Shown one piece after another: positions 1 through 5,655 of a DNA stretch of 5,655 nucleotides (positions within the stretch are counted from its first letter, which is position 1; the number at the start of each line of letters is the position of its first letter). The stretch comes from Pirellulaceae bacterium. GTDB taxonomy: Bacteria; Planctomycetota; Planctomycetia; Pirellulales; Pirellulaceae. The notes beneath the pieces were generated by a model that saw only the letters and a list, made by a program, of their open reading frames with translations, searched no databases and was not told the DNA's origin. The translations under genes and the position numbers were made by a program. The stretch is from contig JASLRF010000622.1 of assembly GCA_030744095.1 (NCBI GenBank), positions 1 through 5,655 on the forward strand, in the 5' to 3' direction.

Positions 1-151
1 GAAACAACGTGGCGACCGATTCGACGCGACCGTTGGGCTGATATTCAGGCTCGACCAGGAAACCGTACGGTCGCCGTGGATCGACAGAGTTCTTGGCCGA
101 CCGGGCTTGCAGAATCTGCGCATCGGTGAACATCGGCAAGGTTGGAGTCAT
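1..151 (-). CDS. Probable radical SAM / Fe-S oxidoreductase-like protein, N-terminal fragment (runs off the left edge)
   Basis: Reading leftwards from the ATG at 151-149 gives 50 uninterrupted codons to the window edge. Residues 20-35 read KNSVDPRRPYGFLVEP, and residues 41-50 read GRVESVATLF. From memory, this 'VDP-RPY-(F/Y)LVEPE ... V-(S/D)VAT-F' opening matches planctomycete radical SAM proteins in which the cysteine cluster (CxxxCxxC) follows about ten residues later. They are distantly related to the archaeosine enzyme RaSEA (COG1244-like). The iron-sulfur cysteines lie outside the window, so the enzyme class is inferred from the N-terminus alone. The ATG at 151 is the first start codon after the in-frame TGA of the upstream gene, 42 bases away. 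No clear Shine-Dalgarno precedes it, and a second in-frame ATG (codon 7, 133-131) is equally possible. With no terminator in the 42-base gap, it is probably translated from the same message as the asparagine-synthase-like gene. That the frame is a real gene is fairly likely; the family name is less certain. Confidence 0.55.
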   Translation of the reverse strand, partial: MTPTLPMFTDAQILQARSAKNSVDPRRPYGFLVEPEYQPNGRVESVATLF

Positions 152-193
152 AGAACGACCGCGTGTTACTGCACGTATCGCTTCACCGTGCCA

Positions 194-1546
194 TCACGTG
201 CGCGACTTCGGATTCGAGTGAATGTTAAAATGTTCCGTGTAGGCTTCTCGATAGTCTTGATCGTCCGCAGGGAAGATCGACTCGAACTTGCCCACATCGA
301 CCGCACCACGTTGGAAACGACACTTCTCGAAGATGGGCATGGTAATCTGCGTGACGGCATCGACGCCCTGACGCACCACCTTGCCCTTGAGTGAGTACAG
401 ACGATCATGATCCCAATCAGTCAATTCGATGAACGGAATCGATTCGGCTACGGAAATCACTTTCGGTAATGCGAAAGGGCTGAACCCACAAAAGCCAAGG
501 ACGCGGCCGGGCGCAAAGGAACGGACGTGCCCACGACTCTGTCCGCCGGAATAGACTAGCGAGTGCTTGATGGCGTCGACTCCCCAGCCTTCTTGATACA
601 GCATCAAGTTATTCAGCACGCTGCGAATGGTAAGTTCAGAATTCTCTTCGATTGGATAGTCTTTCAGGTTTTCGTCGCCGCCGTCGCCATCGACCAAGTA
701 CTTCCAATCTGGATAGCGTCGCCGAATCTCCCGGCACAACGCATAAGCCATCGTGGCGGACTGAACATCCAAAGGTTTGTAGTCTTCAATCACCCGGATC
801 GCTTCTCGAAAGTCAATTTGATCGCGATCAACGTCGATCACCTCCAGAAACATACTCATGTCCAGTTGTTCCAGAAACGCTTTGGCCTGCGCCGCATCCG
901 TGCCGCCATCGACTGACAGCGTAAACGCCTTGAGCCGCGTGGGCGATTCACCTCGCCGCAACAACAGGTGATGGAGTATCAAGAAGACCGCGCCGCTGTC
1001 GATGCCGCCAGAAAAGAGCACACCGATCGGTTTGCGTGGGGCAATCGAATCTAACCAGCGATCGCACTGTTCGGCCAACACGCCGATGTATTGGCGGCCA
1101 ATCTCGTCGATGTTGGCGGGCAAGGTATTGCGCTGTGGAGCCAGGTACCGCCGATATTGTGGGTTGGGATCGGGGCAACCAACCAAGGCGATCTCGACCA
1201 GATAATGCGCCGGCACCATCCGGGTGTACGACGGATGGAACTGATCACCCAACCCGGCTTCGTCGAGCCATGCTTGAATTTCCTCGATGCGTTCGGCAAC
1301 AATCAGGCAAGGCCCGGCGACCTGTTTGGCTAGAAAATATCGCATTGGGCGGCCGATGGACCGCGCCAATCTCACAATATTGCCCCGCTTCTGCAAAATG
1401 GCATATTGGCCCTCAATCGCATCCACGCGCGCGGGATCCCCAGAGGCAACCGCCTGGGCAGCTTCTTCCTGCGTCATGTTCAGCAGCACGTTGGCTTCCG
1501 GGTCGAGCAAGTCGACGAGCCGCTCGACCGTCGTGACGGATTGCAT
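194..1546 (-). CDS. Asparagine-synthase-like ATP pyrophosphatase with degenerate glutaminase domain
   Basis: This complete 450-residue protein should activate a carboxylate with ATP (acyl-adenylate plus pyrophosphate) and pass it to an amine; the substrate is unknown. The PP-loop SGGIDS lies at residues 179-184, after the hydrophobic strand IGVLF. A second conserved nucleotide-site segment, LVDGDGGDEN (284-293), corresponds to the 'GDGaDE' motif of AsnB. A late LKGKVVRQGV (386-395) resembles the C-terminal Lys/Arg segment of the family. Residues about 43-115 (EGQYAILQ, VRLARSIGRPMRYFLA) look like the tail of a class II glutamine-amidotransferase fold. However, the N-terminus is short and residue 2 is Gln, so the nucleophilic Cys required for glutamine hydrolysis is absent. 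At 450 residues it is shorter than typical AsnB (about 550-630). It may therefore use free ammonia, or another amine as beta-lactam synthetase and lasso-peptide cyclases do. The ATG at 1546 is preceded by AAAGGGA at good spacing. The in-frame stop upstream is at 1609-1607. A probable radical SAM gene follows 42 bases downstream. The family is clear; the reaction is not. Confidence 0.88.
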   Translation of the reverse strand: MQSVTTVERLVDLLDPEANVLLNMTQEEAAQAVASGDPARVDAIEGQYAILQKRGNIVRLARSIGRPMRYFLAKQVAGPCLIVAERIEEIQAWLDEAGLGDQFHPSYTRMVPAHYLVEIALVGCPDPNPQYRRYLAPQRNTLPANIDEIGRQYIGVLAEQCDRWLDSIAPRKPIGVLFSGGIDSGAVFLILHHLLLRRGESPTRLKAFTLSVDGGTDAAQAKAFLEQLDMSMFLEVIDVDRDQIDFREAIRVIEDYKPLDVQSATMAYALCREIRRRYPDWKYLVDGDGGDENLKDYPIEENSELTIRSVLNNLMLYQEGWGVDAIKHSLVYSGGQSRGHVRSFAPGRVLGFCGFSPFALPKVISVAESIPFIELTDWDHDRLYSLKGKVVRQGVDAVTQITMPIFEKCRFQRGAVDVGKFESIFPADDQDYREAYTEHFNIHSNPKSRT

Positions 1547-1551
1547 GGCGT

Positions 1552-1558
1552 TCCCTTT
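1552..1558 (-). promoter_or_regulatory. Shine-Dalgarno for the asparagine-synthase-like gene
   Basis: On the minus strand AAAGGGA ends five bases before the ATG at 1546-1544. This supports that ATG as the start over any in-frame codon further upstream; the frame stays open back to a TGA at 1609-1607, but no other start there has a similar site. Confidence 0.55.
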
Positions 1559-1576
1559 GTCTTTTGAGGGGCTGGA

Positions 1577-1604
1577 ATAATTTGCCGGAGACGGAGATTT
1601 GCAA
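1577..1604 (-). promoter_or_regulatory. Possible sigma-70-type promoter for the leftward gene pair
   Basis: On the minus strand TTGCAA (1604-1599) and AATTAT (1582-1577) are separated by 16 bases. Each hexamer matches four of six consensus positions (TTGACA, TATAAT). Transcription would begin near 1570, giving a leader of about 25 bases that contains the ribosome site. Planctomycete promoters are poorly described and such matches arise often by chance, so this is only a candidate. Confidence 0.22.
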
Positions 1605-1648
1605 CGTCACCCGGTCGATTTCGAGGGAGGTAGGCAACAAGGGGCACC

Positions 1649-1711
1649 AGCCACGTCGTTCCAGCGACAAAATCCTCTGGTCTTGCGACCATACCGGAAC
1701 GACGTTTGGCT
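1649..1711. repeat. Long interrupted inverted repeat (potential 14-bp hairpin)
   Basis: ACGTCGTTCC (1653-1662) is the exact reverse complement of GGAACGACGT (1696-1705). The stem extends outward by AGCC (1649-1652) with GGCT (1708-1711), across a two-base bulge (1706-1707). Inside the loop, TGGTC (1678-1682) pairs with GACCA (1687-1691) around TTGC, giving a nested hairpin. No T-run follows on either strand, so it is not a classic terminator. It could be a structured leader RNA, a small RNA or a protein-binding operator. It lies about 100 bases upstream of the leftward start codon and outside the candidate promoter there. Confidence 0.6.
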
Positions 1712-1916
1712 TGTTCGCAGCCTACAAACTTGTCTTGTACGAAAAAACTGAACCTCTAATCCAAAGGAGGGGCAGGCATTGTTGGCTTGCATTGTGATGC
1801 GATACGAGCCGAGTCGCAATCCGGTTCGGATGGACGGTTCCCACACGACTAGAAAGCTTGTATCAGCTCTTTCTCGACAAATGAGTCAAGTTCACAGCGA
1901 CGGGCACCGGCCGCAG

Positions 1917-2012
1917 GTTGGTCGGGGAGCGGGTCACCGCAACCAATCGATAGCTCGCGTCAGTCCGAGGCCCAGCCTCGCTAGCACCGCTCTGAACAAG
2001 CTGCCGACCAAC
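1917..2012. repeat. Nested inverted repeats forming a possible multi-stem structure
   Basis: The outer arms GTTGGTCGG (1917-1925) and CCGACCAAC (2004-2012) are perfect 9-base complements. Just inside, GAGCGG (1927-1932) is complementary to CCGCTC (1987-1992). Within these, CGAGGC (1966-1971) and GCCTCG (1975-1980) form a 6-bp GC-rich hairpin with a CCA loop. An alternative hairpin GCGG-GTCA-CCGC (1929-1940) would compete with the second stem. The arrangement could fold as RNA in a leader of the rightward gene, which starts 163 bases downstream. No known riboswitch or RNA family is recognised. Each short stem alone could be chance; the nesting is what makes it notable. Confidence 0.4.
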
Positions 2013-2163
2013 TCATGCTAGCTGCCGGCGAGTCTGTGACAAGATATCTGTTGCCACGACATCCAGTTTGCTGGTACTCTCCCGCACCAATTTTCTCGGC
2101 TGGTGGCCCATGCGCCCCGATGCCGTGACACACGTTATCGAACGTTCCTCCAGGATGAGCGAC

Positions 2164-2170
2164 GGTGAGG
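2164..2170 (+). promoter_or_regulatory. Shine-Dalgarno deciding the start of the haem/propeller gene
   Basis: GGTGAGG ends five bases before the ATG at 2176. The frame is open upstream to a TGA at 1993-1995 and also offers ATGs at 2110 and 2155, but neither has a purine-rich site before it. The start at 2176 also places a positively charged N-terminus directly before the hydrophobic export signal. Confidence 0.5.
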
Positions 2171-2175
2171 CAGTT

Positions 2176-5100
2176 ATGAAATGTAAAGCGATCTGGGCGA
2201 CGCGTGTCGCAATCATGTCCTGGGCAGCGACCTGTCTGGTTCTTCCCCTGGGCGCGACAAATGTGTTTGCAGAGGAAGCGTATTGGATTTGGTCGCCGCA
2301 ACATGATGGTGATGATGTCCCCCAAAGCACGTGTTATTTTCGCAAACGAATCGACGTGAATCGGCCCGACCAGGGTCGAGTTGAGATCGTTGCGGATGAT
2401 GCCTACGACTTGCACGTCAATGGCCGCCGCGTTGGTCACGGTGAATCGACAGATCAACTCATCGAATATGATATTTCGCGTTACCTCATACGCGGCAGGA
2501 ACGTGATTGGTGTCAAGGTCAGGAACATCCGTGGTTCGACAGCCGCATTGGCAGCGCGTGTTAGCGTTCGCGAAGAGGATCGCGAATGGAAATCGTACTC
2601 CACCGATAGCTCGTGGCGCACCAGCCTGAGCCCACTGCCATTTTGGACCAGCATACTCTACAGCGACAACCGTTGGAACGAGGCGCAGGAATTCGGCGAG
2701 CTCGGCAAGACCGCGCCGTGGGACGTACGCGAGAACATTTCAGAGGAAGAAGATTCCGCGCCAGAGGCCGAATCGCGTCGGTTCAATGTGGACAAGGAAT
2801 TCGAGGTCGAACAGATTCTCGATCACGACCAAACAGGTTCATTGATTGCCATGGCGTTCAACGAATTTGGTCACATCTTGGCTTCGCGTGACGGCGGACC
2901 TTTGTTGTTGATCTACGACAGCGACGACGACGATCGTCTGGATGCTGTTCGTGAATACTGTGATAAGGTCAAGTCGTGCCAGGGAATCTTGCCACTAAAT
3001 GGCAAGGTGTTTGTGACCGCCGACGGACCTGACGGGAACGCGTTGTACGTGTTGTCGGACGACAATCGCGATGGAAAGCTGGAGAGCGTCAAACCGATTT
3101 TGCAGTTCGAGCAATCAGGCGAACACAGCGCTCACGGGTTGGTCCTGGGTTCGGATGGATTGATATATGTTGTTGTGGGGAATAGCGCTTTGCCTCAAAT
3201 CGAGGCGAGCGAGGAAAGCCCCTATCGAGGCTATTACGAAGGCGACCTGGTACCGCGTTACGAAGATCCGGGTGGTCACGCTCGAGACGTACGTGCGCCG
3301 GGGGGGCTGGTCATTCGCCTCGACACCGACGGTCAGAACGTCCAAGTCGTTGCGGGCGGCTTACGTAACGCTTACGACCTGGCGTTCAATCGCGAAGGCG
3401 AACTGATGGTTCACGACAGCGACATGGAATCCGACATAGGGACAACCTGGTATCGGCCGACGCGGCTGTATCATGTGACGCCGGGTGCCGAATTCGGTTG
3501 GCGCAGCGGCTGGGCGAAATGGCCAGATTACTTCATCGACTCACTCCCGGGAATCCTAGACACCGGCCGCGGTTCGCCAACGGGAGCCACGTGCTACGAC
3601 CACTTTGCCTTTCCCACTCGTTATCAAGGCGCGATGTTCTATGGCGACTGGTCGGAAGGTCGCATTTTGGCAGTGACAATGAAGCGCAACGGCGCCTCGT
3701 ACTCGGCCACCAGTGAGGTCTTCTTGCAAGGGCATCCGCTTAATATCACTGATCTCGCCGTCGGTCCCAGCGGCGCGTTGTATTTTGCGACCGGCGGTCG
3801 CGGCAGCAGCGGTGGCATCTATCGGGTGAAATGGAAGGGCGACATTCCAAAATCCGTCACCAACTTGGGAAAAGGGATCAGTCAAGCGATTCGCCAACCT
3901 CAACTCGATTCCGCATGGTCTCGCCAGAAGATCGCGGCCGTCAAATCGTCTCTCGGTGATGCTTGGCACGGGCAGCTTCGCGGTGTCGCCAGAAGTACTG
4001 CCAACCCGTGGTACTATCGCACGCGCGCCCTAACGCTGATGCAGCTATTTGGTCCACCACCAGACGCCAGTTTGTTGGTTAGTCTTTCTCGTGATGAGAA
4101 CGAGATTGTACGTGGCAAAGCTGTGGAGTTGATGGGTTCGTTCCCCACCGAAGAGACACATAACCGGTTGGTCAAGTTGTTGGATGATCCGGATCGTATC
4201 GTTCGCCGGCGAGCTTGTGAAGCGTTGTTACGGGCCCAACAGGATACATCACTGGAGGCCATCGCCGATCTCCTGGTAGCGGACGACCGTTATGAAGCCT
4301 GGGCGGCGCGGCGGCTATTGGAACGCCTGCCAGTCGACCAATGGCGCGAAGAGGTGCTGTCGTCCAACGACCATCGCTTGTTCATCCAAGGTAGCTTGGC
4401 ACTGATGATTGCGCACCCGGACGAACTGCACGCGTCGTCTGTGATCAAACGATTTAACAGTCTGATCGACGAATTCGTCACAGATCAGAACTTCGTGGAC
4501 ATGTTACGGTTGGTCCAGGTCGCCATACATTTGGGTGATTTGGAAGCGGAGGACGTCCCCGAATTGCGTGATATTCTGGGTGGGGAGTTTCCTTCTGGCA
4601 ACAAACAAATGAATCGTGAGCTGATTCGCATCTTGGCGTTTGCGCAAGCCAGCGAACCGATGGAACGCTATCTGGAGTACTTGTCGTCAAGTAACGCTAA
4701 CGTGGAACGATTACACGTTGCGTTGCACTTGCGGTTTCTCAAACAAGGATGGCCGGAAGGCGGACGTCGGGACCTGATCGACTTCTTCGAGAAAGCCAGT
4801 AAATGGGGCGGCGGCGGCAGCTATAAGTCGTATCTTGCTAATATTGAACGCGACTTTGCCAAGATGCTTTCCGCCGACGAAGCACGTTCCATCCTGGCCA
4901 TGGGCAACGACTATCCGAATGCAGCCTTGGGTGCTCTGTATGCGATTTCCGAAAACACAGATCGCGACTGGCTTCCGTTGCTCAAGACACTCGATGCTCA
5001 GTTGGAAAACAACAAAGAAGAGGTTGCTGGACAAGTCAGAACCGGCATTCTCGCCGTGCTGGCGCAGATCGGGACAGAGGAATCCACTGCTTTCTTGCGG

Positions 5101-5655
5101 GAAGTCTGGGAAAACCAACCGAGCCGGCGATTGGTCGCGACGTTGGGGCTCTCTCAAGCCCCCGATACGAACTGGGAATACCTGGTCCGCGCCGTTGAGA
5201 CCTTGGAGGGTGACGCCGCGCGGGAAGTCATGATCAAATTGGCCGAAGTCGATGCCGCACCTAAAGAGCCGGAGTACTTCCGACAAGTTATCTTGCAAGG
5301 ATTGAGGCTAAAGGAGAATGGTGCCGAGCAGGCAAATCTGTTGCTGCGCCATTGGTCAGGTCAGACATTTGGCGATCAGGATGCCTCCTGGAACGACGAA
5401 CTGAAGCAGTGGCAACACTGGTTCCAGGAAGAGAATCCGGATAAACCACGCGCGGAATTACCTATGGCAAGCGCTGACAGCAAGTGGACGATGCACGACC
5501 TCCTCCATCATCTGACCAGCACCGAAGGTGGACATGGGACGGCCTCGAAGGGAGCCCTGGTCTTCGAGAAAGCCCAGTGTATCAAATGCCATAAGTCCGG
5601 CAGCCGAGGCGAATCACTGGGCCCCGACCTGACAGCCGTGAGCAAACGGTTCATG
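2176..5655 (+). CDS. Exported multidomain haem protein: beta-sandwich, propeller, HEAT-like region, CxxCH domain (3' end outside window)
   Basis: The frame is uninterrupted for 1160 codons to the right edge. Residues 1-32 form a signal peptide (K/R-containing start, hydrophobic stretch, cleavage probably after VFA), so the protein acts outside the cytoplasm. Residues 36-182 resemble the sugar-binding-like beta-sandwich found at the N-terminus of bacterial rhamnosidases (EIVADDAYDLHVNGRRVG at 70-87; YDISRYLIRGRNVIGVKV at 98-115). Residues about 200-553 form a propeller of the planctomycete 'putative membrane-bound dehydrogenase' family (TIGR02604-like): GGLRNAYD (394-401), DSDMESDIGTTWYRPTR (414-430), GAEFGWRSG (437-445), GSPTGATC (466-473) and GDWSEGRI (490-497). 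Asp-rich loops at 248-256 and 295-303 may bind calcium. Residues about 560-1090 are helical, with HEAT-like units around 640-715. C1135-IK-C1138-H1139 followed by GPDLT (1149-1153) is the c-type haem domain of the TIGR02603 family; its distal ligand lies beyond the window. It probably transfers electrons during oxidation of an extracytoplasmic substrate, which remains unknown. Confidence 0.93.
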   Translation, partial: MKCKAIWATRVAIMSWAATCLVLPLGATNVFAEEAYWIWSPQHDGDDVPQSTCYFRKRIDVNRPDQGRVEIVADDAYDLHVNGRRVGHGESTDQLIEYDISRYLIRGRNVIGVKVRNIRGSTAALAARVSVREEDREWKSYSTDSSWRTSLSPLPFWTSILYSDNRWNEAQEFGELGKTAPWDVRENISEEEDSAPEAESRRFNVDKEFEVEQILDHDQTGSLIAMAFNEFGHILASRDGGPLLLIYDSDDDDRLDAVREYCDKVKSCQGILPLNGKVFVTADGPDGNALYVLSDDNRDGKLESVKPILQFEQSGEHSAHGLVLGSDGLIYVVVGNSALPQIEASEESPYRGYYEGDLVPRYEDPGGHARDVRAPGGLVIRLDTDGQNVQVVAGGLRNAYDLAFNREGELMVHDSDMESDIGTTWYRPTRLYHVTPGAEFGWRSGWAKWPDYFIDSLPGILDTGRGSPTGATCYDHFAFPTRYQGAMFYGDWSEGRILAVTMKRNGASYSATSEVFLQGHPLNITDLAVGPSGALYFATGGRGSSGGIYRVKWKGDIPKSVTNLGKGISQAIRQPQLDSAWSRQKIAAVKSSLGDAWHGQLRGVARSTANPWYYRTRALTLMQLFGPPPDASLLVSLSRDENEIVRGKAVELMGSFPTEETHNRLVKLLDDPDRIVRRRACEALLRAQQDTSLEAIADLLVADDRYEAWAARRLLERLPVDQWREEVLSSNDHRLFIQGSLALMIAHPDELHASSVIKRFNSLIDEFVTDQNFVDMLRLVQVAIHLGDLEAEDVPELRDILGGEFPSGNKQMNRELIRILAFAQASEPMERYLEYLSSSNANVERLHVALHLRFLKQGWPEGGRRDLIDFFEKASKWGGGGSYKSYLANIERDFAKMLSADEARSILAMGNDYPNAALGALYAISENTDRDWLPLLKTLDAQLENNKEEVAGQVRTGILAVLAQIGTEESTAFLREVWENQPSRRLVATLGLSQAPDTNWEYLVRAVETLEGDAAREVMIKLAEVDAAPKEPEYFRQVILQGLRLKENGAEQANLLLRHWSGQTFGDQDASWNDELKQWQHWFQEENPDKPRAELPMASADSKWTMHDLLHHLTSTEGGHGTASKGALVFEKAQCIKCHKSGSRGESLGPDLTAVSKRFM

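Larger units (their letters stand above)
1547..2175. other. Divergent intergenic region, 629 bases, no convincing gene
   Basis: This region separates the leftward asparagine-synthase-like gene from the rightward haem-protein gene. The reading frames in it are short, rich in Arg, Ser and Pro or with scattered Cys, and resemble no family I recognise. It contains a long inverted repeat (1649-1711), a second nested set of inverted repeats (1917-2012), and a small perfect hairpin ATCCG-GTT-CGGAT (1819-1831). It also has a 7-base direct repeat GCATTGT (1776-1782 and 1789-1795) and a near-ideal Shine-Dalgarno AAAGGAGG (1763-1770), followed by TTGTTG at 1779 and an 80-codon frame ending at 2021. Promoters for both flanking genes should lie here; I found no strong rightward candidate. 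Confidence 0.7.

Noticed and set aside
1036..1536. 166-codon plus-strand open frame
   Set aside because: It is opposite the N-terminal half of the asparagine-synthase-like gene. Its composition (Arg, Pro, Ala, Cys) is typical of an antisense shadow.
1730..1760. TTGTCT (1730-1735) and TCTAAT (1755-1760) as a rightward promoter
   Set aside because: The spacing of 19 bases is long, the -35 match is weak, and it would transcribe more than 400 bases before the next convincing start codon.
1806..1831. GAGCCG...CGGTTC pairing, reminiscent of a bacterial group II intron segment
   Set aside because: No reverse transcriptase frame, no domain V sequence and no intron boundary are present. The resemblance is a few bases that also form a simple hairpin.
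1607..1846. Minus-strand frame of 79 codons ending 61 bases before the asparagine-synthase-like gene, considered as a precursor peptide
   Set aside because: The GTG start has no ribosome site. The peptide has scattered cysteines but no leader/core organisation or recognisable motif, and the frame runs through the long hairpin.
1966..1980. GC-rich 6-bp hairpin as an intrinsic terminator
   Set aside because: It is not followed by a T-run on either strand, and no convergent gene end lies near it.
2110..2157. Alternative ATG starts at 2110 and 2155 for the haem-protein gene
   Set aside because: Neither has a purine-rich site before it, and both would put extra residues ahead of a standard signal peptide that begins properly at 2176.
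1981..2457. 158-codon minus-strand open frame covering the start of the haem-protein gene
   Set aside because: It is antisense to the signal peptide and beta-sandwich, is rich in scattered Cys/His/Arg and resembles no known protein.
4711..5298. 195-codon minus-strand open frame
   Set aside because: It lies entirely antisense to the helical region of the haem protein, whose frame has clear family motifs on both sides. Its product shows no recognisable domain.

Overview
The window most likely comes from a member of the Planctomycetes (Pirellulales-like). The main reason is the large rightward gene: a secreted protein combining a beta-propeller of the planctomycete 'membrane-bound dehydrogenase' type, a HEAT-like alpha-helical region and a C-terminal CxxCH haem domain. 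That architecture is greatly expanded in this phylum. The organism assignment is an inference from protein families, not from a marker gene.

Layout. Positions 1-151 (minus) hold the first 50 codons of a gene that leaves the window on the left; its N-terminus resembles a radical SAM / Fe-S oxidoreductase family. Positions 194-1546 (minus) hold a complete 450-residue asparagine-synthase-like ATP pyrophosphatase with a reduced glutamine-amidotransferase part and no catalytic cysteine. These two genes lie head to tail, 42 bases apart, and are probably co-transcribed leftwards. Positions 1547-2175 are a 629-base divergent intergenic region without a convincing gene. It contains two notable inverted repeats (about 1649-1711 and 1917-2012), a strong Shine-Dalgarno-like sequence with no convincing gene behind it, and presumably the promoters for both directions. 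Positions 2176-5655 (plus) hold the first 1160 codons of the exported haem/propeller protein, still open at the right edge.

How the parts may work together. The leftward pair looks like a small biosynthetic or modification unit: an ATP-dependent amide-forming or adenylating enzyme plus a radical SAM enzyme. No substrate can be read from the sequence. The rightward gene encodes an exported protein, probably periplasmic, combining a sugar-binding-like beta-sandwich, a propeller and a c-type haem; this suggests oxidation or electron transfer linked to extracytoplasmic polymer or sugar breakdown, but no substrate is known. Nothing shows that the two transcription units are functionally linked.

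There is no rRNA, tRNA, CRISPR array, transposase or other mobile element that I can support. The least explained parts are the degenerate asparagine synthase paired with a radical SAM enzyme, and the structured intergenic region.
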